Of a stretch of DNA of 38,737 bases, positions 15,293-23,963 are shown piece by piece (within the stretch, counting starts at the first letter, position 1; each line of letters starts with the position of its first letter). This DNA comes from Promethearchaeota archaeon Loki_b32. Lineage in GTDB: Archaea > Asgardarchaeota > Lokiarchaeia > Sigyniarchaeales > SOKP01. Under the pieces are notes generated by a model, which saw only the letters and a program-made list of their open reading frames with translations, made no database searches and was not told the DNA's origin. The stretch spans positions 1 to 38,737 of the forward strand of contig NJBH01000036.1 of the NCBI GenBank assembly GCA_005223125.1, read 5' to 3'. Both the position numbers and the translations under genes were made by a program.

Positions 15293-16771
15293 ATGGCTGG
15301 AAAGTTCCTTAAATTCTTCACACCTTTCGTAAAAGTAATGCCAGAAATCAAACAGCCACAGCGTGAGGTTACATTTAAAGAGAAATTTATTTGGACAGCA
15401 ATTGTACTTATTATCTATTTGATAATGAGCAATATTCGATTATACGGAATAAACCTAGAGGAATCCACAGACTATTTTTATTGGTTAAGAGTTATTCTTG
15501 CAAGTCAGAGGGGAACATTAACAGAATTAGGTATTGGCCCAATAGTCACATCGGGTCTAATTATGCAATTACTTCTAGGATCAAGAATAATCAATGTAAA
15601 TATGGCAGATCCATATGATAGAGCAATGTTTACTGGAGCTCAAAAAGTTCTATCTGTGTTTTTAACAATTTTTAATACAATAGCCTATATTATGGGAGGA
15701 GCTTTTGGTTCATTATCAGAAATAGGAATACAAGGAGCATTTTTTATTTTCCTTCAGCTATTATTTGCAGGGATAATAATTATTCTATTAGACGAAGTAC
15801 TTCAAAAAGAGTGGGGCCTTGGTAGCGGAATCTCCCTATTTATAGCAGCAGGGGTTTCTGGTCAGATCTTTTGGAATTGTTTTAGTTTTATTTCTGCTCC
15901 AGATAAGATACCAAGAGGAATTGTCATTGCTTTTTTCACGGTGTTATTTGACGGTAAGGCTGAGACACATTTAGGAACACTTTTGCTAAGAGGAAGTTTA
16001 CCATCAATTCTAGGGATTTTTACAACCGTTGGTATATTTCTTATAGTAATTTGGTTTGAATCTACTCGCGTTGAGATCCCACTTGCATATAGAGGCTATC
16101 GAGGTTTTAAAGGTAAATATCCAATGAAACTACTTTATGTTTCAAATATTCCGGTTATTTTGGTTAACGCATTATATGCTAATTTTCTATTTTTTGGACA
16201 ATTATTAGCGGGGCCCAGTTCAACAATTCGAGCAAGCAATGGCGGGGCAATACCTGATTTTTGGATAAATTTAATAGGCGTATTTAAAGTCCAAACAGCA
16301 ACAGGGGGCGCTACAGGAAATCAACTTATACCAAAATCTGGTTTGATATATTTATTTAGTCCACCAATGGGACTTGATGCGGTGGCAGCAGATCCATTTA
16401 GAGCAATCTTTTATTTATTTATATTTATTTTTCTTTGTATAATGCTCGGCCGTGTTTGGGTCGAAGTCAGTGGTTTAGCACCACGGGATATAGCTCAACA
16501 AATAATAGATTCAAAGATGCAAGTTCCTGGATTCCGAAGTTCAGCTAAAATAATAGAACGAATTTTAAAAAGATATATTCCCACACTCATCATTCTCAAC
16601 GGAATTATTATAGCAGTTTTAAGTTTCACTGCTGATACATTAAGGGCATTGACTTCAGGTACGGGGCTTTTAATAGCCATTGGGATCATCCATAATTATG
16701 CTGAAACTATTTCCAAAGAGCTCGCTGCAGCACAGTATCCTGGCATGCGTGCCATGCTTGGGCTGGATTAA
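15293..16771 (+). CDS. secY: preprotein translocase subunit SecY (Sec61 alpha)
   Basis: The 492-residue channel protein of the Sec translocon with ten predicted membrane helices. Typical segments are TELGIGPIVTSGLIMQLL in helix 2, the plug and pore-ring region, EWGLGSGISLFIAAGVSGQI around helix 5, and the cytosolic loop ESTRVEIPLAYRGYRGFKGK used for ribosome binding. The C-terminal half has the SGLAPRDIAQQI motif. It stands apart from the usual spc ribosomal cluster and is followed on the same strand by a DUF106 insertase, so the two form a membrane-insertion pair. Confidence 0.96.
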   Translation: MAGKFLKFFTPFVKVMPEIKQPQREVTFKEKFIWTAIVLIIYLIMSNIRLYGINLEESTDYFYWLRVILASQRGTLTELGIGPIVTSGLIMQLLLGSRIINVNMADPYDRAMFTGAQKVLSVFLTIFNTIAYIMGGAFGSLSEIGIQGAFFIFLQLLFAGIIIILLDEVLQKEWGLGSGISLFIAAGVSGQIFWNCFSFISAPDKIPRGIVIAFFTVLFDGKAETHLGTLLLRGSLPSILGIFTTVGIFLIVIWFESTRVEIPLAYRGYRGFKGKYPMKLLYVSNIPVILVNALYANFLFFGQLLAGPSSTIRASNGGAIPDFWINLIGVFKVQTATGGATGNQLIPKSGLIYLFSPPMGLDAVAADPFRAIFYLFIFIFLCIMLGRVWVEVSGLAPRDIAQQIIDSKMQVPGFRSSAKIIERILKRYIPTLIILNGIIIAVLSFTADTLRALTSGTGLLIAIGIIHNYAETISKELAAAQYPGMRAMLGLD

Positions 16772-16901
16772 GTTTTGTCAAAAGACATTATTATTTTAAA
16801 TTATATTAATTTACACAGATTACTAAATTCTTTAGACAGCCTATAAGAAAAGTATATCTTCTGAAAACTTTTTAATAATTTCAATATAATAAAATATAGA
16901 G

Positions 16902-17507
16902 ATGTTGTCTTTAATTTTTAAAAATGCTTTTTTAGATTTGATAGATTCACCCCCCGGTTCAATGATCTTTGTTTTATTACTATCTATTGCTACAGCATCA
17001 ATTAGTACAATTTTAACAAAGTGGTTAGTAGATACAGAAGAGATAAACCGTAAGCAGACTCAAATTAAAGGTCATGAAGAAGAAAAACAAAAAATAATTG
17101 ATTTAGCTGAGGTTGACCCTGAACGTTATAGAAAAGCTCGGAAAAGATGGGATCGTAAAGATGTAATGTTAAAGAAAACAAAGCAAAAAATGTCTCTTCA
17201 AAGGATGAAGCCTTCTTGCGTTACATTTCTTCCAATGATAATTATTTTTGGTGTTTTGAATACTGTTGTTTTTCGTGGAGCTCAAGTTGCACTTTCACCT
17301 ATGCATGCGAATGATGTTCCCCTTATAGGAAATTTTATAAGCGCTGGGCCAATTTGGATCAATTTTACGGCATGGTATTTTCTGTGCTCATTAGGTTTAA
17401 ATACACTTATTCAAAGATTGTTAAAAATACAATCTCAGGCTTCTGGAGGTATGGGAGGGATGTTCGCAGGTCAAAAGGCAAAAGCTTTAGAATTTCCAGA
17501 TGTTTAA
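16902..17507 (+). CDS. DUF106 / archaeal YidC-Oxa1-EMC3-like membrane insertase
   Basis: A 201-residue protein with three to four membrane helices. A helix at residues 18-42 is followed by a charged cytosolic coiled-coil hairpin (about 45-100, rich in K, E and R). The remaining helices include FLPMIIIFGVLNTVVFRG and INFTAWYFLCSLGLNTLIQR. This layout matches archaeal DUF106 (Ylp1), related to YidC/Oxa1, EMC3 and TMCO1, which insert membrane proteins. Position directly after secY fits. The tail is glycine/methionine-rich. Confidence 0.85.
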   Translation: MLSLIFKNAFLDLIDSPPGSMIFVLLLSIATASISTILTKWLVDTEEINRKQTQIKGHEEEKQKIIDLAEVDPERYRKARKRWDRKDVMLKKTKQKMSLQRMKPSCVTFLPMIIIFGVLNTVVFRGAQVALSPMHANDVPLIGNFISAGPIWINFTAWYFLCSLGLNTLIQRLLKIQSQASGGMGGMFAGQKAKALEFPDV

Positions 17508-17549
17508 AATATCAAGCTAATTGAAAGAGAAATACGCAACGGGAGGGAT

Positions 17550-17579
17550 TTATTCCTATAAGAAGAAGCTTCTTATAGC
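17550..17579 (-). other. 30-nt T-loop intron of tRNA-Ser
   Basis: Reading the minus strand, GTTC pairs with GAAT as the central 4-bp helix (one G-T). The bulges are GAG (5') and AAA (3'), and the T stem GGGG/TCCC forms the outer helix. The intron core is a perfect 10-bp hairpin, CTATAAGAAG with CTTCTTATAG and loop CTT. Excision gives T loop TTCGAAT, placing the intron between positions 58 and 59. Confidence 0.88.
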
Positions 17580-17610
17580 TCGAACCCCCGAGTGGATACC
17601 CACACCGGCT

Positions 17611-17627
17611 TTCTGGGAATATCTCCG
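17611..17627 (-). other. 17-nt canonical (37/38) intron of tRNA-Ser
   Basis: TTGG of the anticodon loop pairs with CCAG at the intron end (one T-G). The bulges are AGC and AAA, and a small GGA/TTC hairpin with a GATA loop forms the core. The anticodon stem follows the 3' bulge directly. This is a complete bulge-helix-bulge motif. Confidence 0.88.
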
Positions 17628-17715
17628 CTCCAAGCCGGCGCCGTACCGGGCTAGGCAACCGTTGCATTTAAAAAAAATAATTAATAAAATATTATTTTAG
17701 ATGTTTTTTTTGAAA

Positions 17716-17988
17716 TTATTTGATTGGGATGGATACAATTTCATTCATTTTCTTTTCTAATTTAGCTTTTTTAATTGCAGCTTCTACTTGCTCATGTGAT
17801 GCTCCTTTTTTAATTTCCAATACATCTGCTATCGGTTCGATGTGTTTGTAATTTACTCTTCTTCTTCGAATGTTTAAACCATCAATAAGTAAGTAATTTT
17901 TATCAATAATATCAACGATGACACAGTAATGTCCAGCGTCTCTTCCCATAGTTTTTACGCATAATCTTCCAATATCATATACGCTCAT
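17716..17988 (-). CDS. rpl14e: ribosomal protein L14e (eL14)
   Basis: A 90-residue ribosomal protein found in archaea and eukaryotes. MSVYDIGRLCVKTMGRDAGH followed by YCVIVDIID is the family N-terminus, so I take ATG 17988 over the upstream TTG at 18003. The KOW-like beta domain continues with LLIDGLNIRRRRVN. It is downstream of cmk and L34e on the same strand, an arrangement conserved in many archaea. Confidence 0.93.
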   Translation of the reverse strand: MSVYDIGRLCVKTMGRDAGHYCVIVDIIDKNYLLIDGLNIRRRRVNYKHIEPIADVLEIKKGASHEQVEAAIKKAKLEKKMNEIVSIPIK

Positions 17989-18133
17989 ATAATTTGTCAC
18001 CAAATTATTTCTAGCTAATTCATAATTACTGGCAATTTTAAATCACCAGTAAACATATAAAATTGTTAGTGATTTAAAAAATGCATATAGAAATAAAATT
18101 TTTACGATTTATAAAACTAAAATTTAACTTCAC

Positions 18134-18661
18134 TTATTCTAAAGTTGATAGAATTTTCTCTAGAACGTCTTCAATTGTGAGGTTTTCTGTATCTATTATT
18201 AGGTCATATAAGTCTTGAATTTCCTCTTGATCACTTAAATCGATATTATACAGATGTTTAAATCGTTCTAATTCTGATTTTTCTCTTATTTCTGTCTCTC
18301 TTAGCTTCAATTTATAATTTACATTGTCTCGTTCCGCCATTCGTTTAATTCTGATTTCTAAAGGGCAGATTAATAAAATTTTAAAATCTGCTATAGATTT
18401 TAGAATATATCCACTCAATTGACTATCAATAATTATATTTCCTTTTCGAGCAATTCCAATTATCTTAGAATCCAATTCTTTATCAATTTCAGGGTTTTTT
18501 TCTGCATACTCACTAAATTTTTCTAATGTCATATTCATTTCTTGAGCTAGATCTCTAAAAGCTTGTCCAGTACTATAATATTGGAGTCCTAATTTTTCAG
18601 TGATTAGTTTTGCTATTGTAGATTTACCTGTTCCATGGAGTCCTGAAATGGTTAAGATCAT
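18134..18661 (-). CDS. cmk: cytidylate kinase (archaeal type)
   Basis: A 175-residue CMP kinase. The P-loop is SGLHGTGKST (6-15), followed by YYSTGQAFRDLA. The aspartate strand IIIDSQLSGY and the lid region RDNVNYKLKLRETEIR match the short archaeal Cmk family. It phosphorylates CMP/dCMP for nucleotide recycling. It lies between L34e and L14e, the usual archaeal neighbourhood, with 126 nt to L34e and about 145 nt to L14e. Confidence 0.92.
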   Translation of the reverse strand: MILTISGLHGTGKSTIAKLITEKLGLQYYSTGQAFRDLAQEMNMTLEKFSEYAEKNPEIDKELDSKIIGIARKGNIIIDSQLSGYILKSIADFKILLICPLEIRIKRMAERDNVNYKLKLRETEIREKSELERFKHLYNIDLSDQEEIQDLYDLIIDTENLTIEDVLEKILSTLE

Positions 18662-18774
18662 TATTTTTAGTTATTTCAAATTAATAGATTAATTCAACTA
18701 AAAAGAATATAGTATTTGTCTTTTACTATTATAGGTCAATATTTTAGAAGAATTTAGAAGATCAGATATAAATC

Positions 18775-19044
18775 TTACTGGTTCCAAACTGTTTCTTTTA
18801 TTAATGTTTGAAGACATTTTGCACAGTATCTTCCACTTTCCATTCTATTTGCTCTTCTTGCGGTTTTTTGTGTTTTAACCATTTTAGCAGGTCGTAGTCT
18901 TGGAATTGATTGAAGTGGTCTTTTGCAAATAGCGCAGGATACTCTTTTAGGTTTTCTTCTCCAGTAATGAGTGACATTTTGATTACCAGGGGTACTAAGT
19001 TTTTTTCTTGCTTGAGCTTTAGATCGTAAGCCTGGACGTGGAAT
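18775..19044 (-). CDS. rpl34e: ribosomal protein L34e (eL34), start codon ATT
   Basis: The frame encodes PRPGLRSKAQARKKLSTPG at its start, then VSCAICKRPL and YCAKCLQ, a zinc-binding L34e of 89 aa. In this family the initiator Met is directly before PRPGLRS. Here that codon is ATT (19042-19044), preceded by two more ATT and GTA. No ATG, GTG or TTG exists in frame back to the upstream TAA. An AAGGT Shine-Dalgarno-like run lies 7 nt before the ATT. The frame was missed by standard start rules. Context (cmk and L14e downstream) supports the identity strongly; only the initiation codon is unusual. Confidence 0.88.
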   Translation of the reverse strand: MPRPGLRSKAQARKKLSTPGNQNVTHYWRRKPKRVSCAICKRPLQSIPRLRPAKMVKTQKTARRANRMESGRYCAKCLQTLIKETVWNQ

Positions 19045-19125
19045 AATAATTACCTTTTTTTTCTTTATGTTTGAGATGATGCTTGATTAATATTATTTAA
19101 AAAAATAGAAAAAATATTAATTTTA

Positions 19126-19755
19126 TTATTTTTGCTTAGATTTTAGATTTAATTTATTTTGAAATTCTTTAAACACCTGGTATAAATCATCAATAATTTT
19201 TTCCTTTAATTTTACATCAGACATAAGAGTATCAATATGATTTAGAGAGTTTTTATGAATTGATTTAACCTTATATAAAATGTCATCTAAACCAGGAAAA
19301 TTACCCAAATTATTATTTAATTCATCAAATAAGTTAAAGATAAGATCTTGTTTTGTTAAACCATCCAAATTTAAAGCATCCATAAGAGTTATAAAGGAGG
19401 TGGTTATTTCTGAAGTAATACCAGGTAACTCTAAAAATGTATGATGCTCTGGGCTTTTATTATTAGAGAGATCCAAAGAAGAAACACGATTTATAATATC
19501 TATAGCAGAGCGATATTCTTGAGATATTTCCATTTTATTTAGGAGATCTGGTAATTGAATACTAATTTCTTTTAAAGTAAAATTTAATTTAAGTAAATTA
19601 TTCATGGCATTTTTTAATGCCTTTCTAAAAAAATTATCATTGACTATCCCCTTTTGATATTTTTTATTTAGGTTTGTTATGAATTTAATTAAAGCAAATA
19701 GTTCAGATTCAATTTTTGATTCCATATCTGGATAAATATTATTATCTTCTACCAT
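19126..19755 (-). CDS. helical protein of unknown function
   Basis: I do not recognise this 209-residue protein. It is predicted to be almost entirely alpha-helical, rich in Leu, Asn, Lys and Asp, without membrane segments or cysteines. Heptad-like stretches occur at about residues 15-75 and 150-205. A proline-containing break near 103-113 (HTFLELPGI) separates two helical halves. It lies between the zinc-ribbon membrane protein and L34e on the same strand. Confidence 0.65.
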   Translation of the reverse strand: MVEDNNIYPDMESKIESELFALIKFITNLNKKYQKGIVNDNFFRKALKNAMNNLLKLNFTLKEISIQLPDLLNKMEISQEYRSAIDIINRVSSLDLSNNKSPEHHTFLELPGITSEITTSFITLMDALNLDGLTKQDLIFNLFDELNNNLGNFPGLDDILYKVKSIHKNSLNHIDTLMSDVKLKEKIIDDLYQVFKEFQNKLNLKSKQK

Positions 19756-19820
19756 ATTACACTGAATAAAATGAAAAAATCGAAATTTTTATATAAGGTT
19801 TGGATTGAGAGTAAATAAAT

Positions 19821-20744
19821 TTAACCAAATAATGTTGGACGCAAGAAATAGAATAAAATAGCAACGATAACACCAATGATAATTGTAGGGATAAGTACTC
19901 GCGTAGTAGAAGAATTGCTTAATTCTCTAATAGCAAGTGTCATTAAAATAGGTACCCAAGCTGCAATAGTGATTGCATCAATTATATCTAAAGTTGCCCA
20001 AGTTGGGGCACTAAATATTTGGTCAAATACCGCCTCATTAAACGTATCACCTGTGACATCTACAGTTGGAAAGCCAAAGAGAACAATTAAAATCTTGATT
20101 GCATTAATTAATAAAAACGGTGTGAACGCGCATAACATCATTTTAAATCTATATGCCCCTTCTAACTGTAACATAGTACCTCCTTTATAAATACTAAAAG
20201 GGCTTACATCTGAAGCTTTATATTTTTCTTTTTGTTCTTTTAATGTTCCAAAACGTTTTTCTAATCTGTCTGTGAACCCTACAGCATAATTAGCTCCCTT
20301 TGTAAATAAGTATATTAGAATTGCAAAATAAATTAATTGAAAACAGAATCCAAATACAAAAAATGCAATAAAAAAGGATAAATTAAACATGAAGAGTTCA
20401 AATGAAAAAGTTGAATATTCAGTAAAATTAAAATGTGAAAAGAATGCTAATCCCATTAATCCGTATAATAGTGAAGAAAATAATAAGATCACCCACCCAG
20501 GAGCTTTACTTCTTTTATGATTAATATCGTAAAAAGCTTTTGGGGCATTTACAAAAAGATAGAAAATCTTCATATACCAAGGAGATGGAGCTGTCCAATC
20601 TGCTTCATATCTTCTGAAAAATCTAATTGTTTCAATTCTTTCGATTTTTAACCTAAAACCACAGAAATTACATGCAAAACTTTCAGCACTATTCTCATTT
20701 CCGCATCTAGGACAACGCTGAAATGCGGCAACTGTCTGAGACAT
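19821..20744 (-). CDS. zinc-ribbon membrane protein, possibly Yip1-like
   Basis: A 307-residue protein. An N-terminal zinc ribbon (CPRCGN at 12-17 and CNFCGF at 26-31) is followed by a cytosolic linker with TAPSPWYMKIFYLFVNAPKAF. Five hydrophobic helices follow at about 85-105, 125-155, 205-225, 250-275 and 285-303. The arrangement resembles the Yip1 superfamily, which in eukaryotes works with Rab GTPases on membranes. This assignment is inference from layout and not from a motif I can prove. A simple zinc-ribbon membrane protein of unknown role is the alternative. Confidence 0.65.
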   Translation of the reverse strand: MSQTVAAFQRCPRCGNENSAESFACNFCGFRLKIERIETIRFFRRYEADWTAPSPWYMKIFYLFVNAPKAFYDINHKRSKAPGWVILLFSSLLYGLMGLAFFSHFNFTEYSTFSFELFMFNLSFFIAFFVFGFCFQLIYFAILIYLFTKGANYAVGFTDRLEKRFGTLKEQKEKYKASDVSPFSIYKGGTMLQLEGAYRFKMMLCAFTPFLLINAIKILIVLFGFPTVDVTGDTFNEAVFDQIFSAPTWATLDIIDAITIAAWVPILMTLAIRELSNSSTTRVLIPTIIIGVIVAILFYFLRPTLFG

Positions 20745-20866
20745 TCTTATTCGGAAGTTTTAATAATTTTTATAATAATCATATAATAAACTAATCTTAT
20801 AAAAATTTCTTCTAATTTTTTATCAAATGATAATTAGAATTTTCTTTAGATTGCATTTCTTATTTA

Positions 20867-21928
20867 TTATTGAAGTTCAATTATGAAATGGGTATTTTCT
20901 TTTTTGATAAGATAATTTCTATTTAAAAATAATTTAATTAATTCTAGATTAGTTTTAGTATGATTTGTTATTTTAAGAACTTTTATTCTTGATGGGTCTT
21001 TAACAAAACCCATGAAAGGAATTAACTGATCGCTTAAGTAATTGTCAATAGGTATGCCATTTTCTATATATTTAAGAAGTTCATTAGCAGCGAGTTCACC
21101 AAGTTTCTCCGAAGTAATATTTCGTTCACCTAATATTGTTCCAGAGGAAATAATAGCACCAGTATCTGAACTTGCCCATAAAGAAAGTCCTACTCCAGGA
21201 CTTAATGAATGTACGTAATTATAATCAATTTTAAAATTATAATCTAGATTTTTCTTTAAATGTTTTAAAACAGATGTTCTTATTCTTTCACCTACCTTGT
21301 TTTTTCTTAATTGGTTTGTAATTATTATTTCACCGCGAATTAAGTCAATTTTTCCAAGTTCTGTTAATGATATTGGCTTGAGTTTATCTTTAGGAGGATA
21401 TAAAGTACATTTAACAATTGCCCCTCCCTTTGGATAAAATCCGTGTTTTTGGATATTAATATCGATATCATATCCATGATTTCTGAAAATCTGATAAGTA
21501 ACTTCTTTAAGATAGTTAAGACTTGGAGCCCATTTGCCAAATGTCCCCCCACCATTAATTAAAATTTCTATTTTCTCTGGTTTGTTAAAGCCTAAGCATG
21601 CGATTTGAATTGGCTGAAGTAATAGCCCTATGTTCCCTGCAGTTCCAATTTTCACTTCAATTTTACTTTGTAGTGTTTGCTTAGGATATAATGTGATCTC
21701 TTTTGTTCCAACCTGACATTCCGATAAGGAGCTATTTGTTAAGTTAGCCAAAGCCTCTAATCCCTTTAAATGCTGGAGTCGTAATCCGGACTTTGGTCTA
21801 TTTGCTCTTATATTTTTTATTCGAATTGGGCGTTTTAATAATATTGAAAGTCCTGCACCTAATCTTAGTATTGAACCTCCACCTTCTCCAAAAGAACCGT
21901 CAATAACTATAAGTTCTGAGTCATTCAT
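20867..21928 (-). CDS. rtcA: RNA 3'-terminal phosphate cyclase
   Basis: A 353-residue RtcA that converts RNA 3'-phosphates to 2',3'-cyclic phosphates with ATP. DGSFGEGGGSILR is at residues 10-22, RIKNIRANRPKSGLRLQHL follows, and the family motif HGFYPKGGA is near 161-169. A conserved C-terminal His-containing segment is not obvious by eye, so the adenylation site should be checked against a family alignment. It overlaps the end of the Nudix-NMNAT gene by 8 nt, so the two are translationally coupled. Confidence 0.9.
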   Translation of the reverse strand: MNDSELIVIDGSFGEGGGSILRLGAGLSILLKRPIRIKNIRANRPKSGLRLQHLKGLEALANLTNSSLSECQVGTKEITLYPKQTLQSKIEVKIGTAGNIGLLLQPIQIACLGFNKPEKIEILINGGGTFGKWAPSLNYLKEVTYQIFRNHGYDIDINIQKHGFYPKGGAIVKCTLYPPKDKLKPISLTELGKIDLIRGEIIITNQLRKNKVGERIRTSVLKHLKKNLDYNFKIDYNYVHSLSPGVGLSLWASSDTGAIISSGTILGERNITSEKLGELAANELLKYIENGIPIDNYLSDQLIPFMGFVKDPSRIKVLKITNHTKTNLELIKLFLNRNYLIKKENTHFIIELQ

Positions 21929-23057
21929 AGGTTATTGTTTTTTCATATAAAGATTTTATTCGTTCAATTCCTTCAATTTCCTCAATTAATTCGACTACTT
22001 CTTTTGATACTAAAGTCTTCCACTTTTTATCATTTTTTATAATTAGTTTTCTGATATTACTTCCATTAAATTTTTTTTTGAAAATTGTGAATTTCTTCTC
22101 AACTTTAATTCCCTTATTAACAAACAATTCTCTTACCCATTCACTATTGGAATAAATTGAATTAACTTCACCTATAATAGAGATTACATGATCTACCCAT
22201 TTTTTAGCGTTAAATATGTCTGGGATAAAAAATATTTCATATCGTTTAGAGGAGATACCTCTTTTTTCTAAGGCACTTATAAGAAATTTCTTTCTTTCTT
22301 CGCTTGTAAATGGATCGTTTAAAGTATAGGATAATTGAGAACTTCCTATCCCTATTTTTACTTTTTTATTTGTCTTAAAAATATTTTTAAGAATATAAAT
22401 ATGCCCATGATGTAAAGGTTGAAATCTACCGATAAATAAAGCAATAGAATTTCTGTTCTCATCTATTTGTTCAATCTCTTTTTCAAAAAGAGATAATACA
22501 TCTATATTTAGTATTCTTTTCCATGTCTTCTTTGTATAATCGATATTCTTTTCATTCCCTAACAGACTTTCTAGTTCAGTTCTATTATAAAATTTGCTTA
22601 ATTCTACGTCCAATTCTTCAGGATTAGGTTTTAAAGGGACTTTAGAATCAACAATCCCAAAAAAAATATATGCGATTTCATTCCCTTCAGTATTTATATC
22701 ATAAAATAATACCTTTTGAATATCTTTCGGGGGTATTCCAAACTCTTCTTCAAGTTCTCTTATTGCATTCTTTTTGATTTTATTAAGGGTCAAATTTTTT
22801 GTCCAAATTACATGTCCAGAAGCGGAATCTGTAAAATATTCAGGGAATATTTTCTTAGTCTTACCACGTTTTTGGATTAAATATATTATATCTCCTTCGG
22901 GAGTTTCTGATACTATGAAAAATCTGGTAATTAAATGACTTATGTTTTTATTATGGGCTTCTGATCGTTCCATTGGAAAAACAAATTTAGATTGTTGGCC
23001 TGATTCCAAAAATTTCTTGTTTTTTTCATCAATACAAACCAAAATTTCTTTTTCCAT
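21921..23057 (-). CDS. Nudix - NMN adenylyltransferase fusion
   Basis: A 378-residue two-domain protein. Residues about 1-190 are a Nudix domain of the isopentenyl-diphosphate-isomerase-like group, with a Nudix box ending AIRELEEEFGI (98-108). The first glycine lies in SGHV and the usual early glutamate is missing. Residues about 205-375 are an archaeal NadM-type nicotinamide-nucleotide adenylyltransferase with FIGRFQPLHHGH (208-219), NDPFTSEERKKFL and the ISxTxIR-like FNGSNIRKLI. It would make NAD+ from NMN; the Nudix half may cleave ADP-ribose or NADH. Bacterial fusions I know have NMNAT first, so the order here is reversed. Confidence 0.87.
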   Translation of the reverse strand: MEKEILVCIDEKNKKFLESGQQSKFVFPMERSEAHNKNISHLITRFFIVSETPEGDIIYLIQKRGKTKKIFPEYFTDSASGHVIWTKNLTLNKIKKNAIRELEEEFGIPPKDIQKVLFYDINTEGNEIAYIFFGIVDSKVPLKPNPEELDVELSKFYNRTELESLLGNEKNIDYTKKTWKRILNIDVLSLFEKEIEQIDENRNSIALFIGRFQPLHHGHIYILKNIFKTNKKVKIGIGSSQLSYTLNDPFTSEERKKFLISALEKRGISSKRYEIFFIPDIFNAKKWVDHVISIIGEVNSIYSNSEWVRELFVNKGIKVEKKFTIFKKKFNGSNIRKLIIKNDKKWKTLVSKEVVELIEEIEGIERIKSLYEKTITYE

Positions 23058-23073
23058 AATTAAACATTCTCGT

Positions 23074-23904
23074 TTACAATTCTAGGGTTACAGCATCTCC
23101 TACAATAAACCCTAATTTTTTAGATGCATTTCCTTGATTAACTGATATTTCAAGAAACCCTGTTGAGCCAACAATAAATAATATTGATTTTAATTGTACT
23201 TTTTGGAAATATGAAGTAAATACTCCTTCATATGTATTTCCCTTAATAGTTATCCTAATTTTTATACCTTCACTTAATATCAATTTACTATTTTGTATTT
23301 TATTATTAACTATTGGAATGTTTGTTGTTCCATTCCCAAAAGAGTCGATATATTGAATTAAACATCTAATAGTCTTCTTTTTAATTTCTATATCATAATT
23401 AATAGGGGATTCTTTTAAATTATTAAGGTTAAAATTAGAACCAAATTTATTTAAGGGGATACCAGATAATAAATGTGCACCAATGGGGGCCATAATATCT
23501 CTTCCATGAAATGTTTTTGAAATCGGTTTATTAAAAAAGGTATCATTCTGAATTTCTATACACTCTTTTATATCATCAGTTAAATTAATAGAAAAGATTC
23601 CATTATTTGGTCCAATAAAATAATGATCAGAATATGTTTTTAATGCTAAAATTTCTCGAGAACTTCCAACTCCTGGATCAACTACAATTATAAAAACAGT
23701 TCCTTTAGGAAATAACTTATAAGTATTTTTTAGAATATAAGAAGCCTCAATTACAGAATATGGGGTAACCTGATTCGAAAGATCTATTATTCTTATATTA
23801 AAATTAATTTTTAATATAACAGCTTTCATACTTGCTACATAATGCTGACCCTTTAATCCAAAATCAGTTAGTATGCATATTAATTTTTGATTGAAATCTG
23901 CCAT
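23074..23904 (-). CDS. SAM hydrolase (DUF62 / SAM hydroxide adenosyltransferase)
   Basis: A 276-residue member of the DUF62 family, which hydrolyses S-adenosylmethionine to adenosine and methionine; relatives are fluorinase and chlorinase. Seen are ILTDFGLKGQHYVASMK (11-27) with the catalytic aspartate, VVDPGVGSSR near 74-83, GPNNGIFS near 98-105, and the FHGRDIMAPIGAHL motif. The C-terminal small beta domain is present. It precedes the Nudix-NMNAT gene by 16 nt on the same strand, hinting at a nucleotide/cofactor-salvage operon with rtcA downstream. Confidence 0.9.
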   Translation of the reverse strand: MADFNQKLICILTDFGLKGQHYVASMKAVILKINFNIRIIDLSNQVTPYSVIEASYILKNTYKLFPKGTVFIIVVDPGVGSSREILALKTYSDHYFIGPNNGIFSINLTDDIKECIEIQNDTFFNKPISKTFHGRDIMAPIGAHLLSGIPLNKFGSNFNLNNLKESPINYDIEIKKKTIRCLIQYIDSFGNGTTNIPIVNNKIQNSKLILSEGIKIRITIKGNTYEGVFTSYFQKVQLKSILFIVGSTGFLEISVNQGNASKKLGFIVGDAVTLEL

Positions 23905-23963
23905 ATCAAGGAAAAAACAGGGAATTTAGTAGATTGTATTTATAAAAATAAAGCAAGAGAAAT

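Larger units (their letters stand above)
17535..17665 (-). tRNA. tRNA-Ser (GGA) with two introns
   Basis: Acceptor GCAACGG pairs with CCGTTGC and the discriminator is G. The anticodon stem is CCGGC/GCCGG with loop TT-GGA-G...A, anticodon complementary to 17629-17631. A long variable arm (GTGG/CCAC) shows the class II form of tRNA-Ser. A 17-nt intron sits at the usual 37/38 position (17611-17627). A 30-nt intron interrupts the T loop (17550-17579). Removing both leaves 84 nt with the canonical T loop TTCGAAT. CCA is not encoded. Confidence 0.9.
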
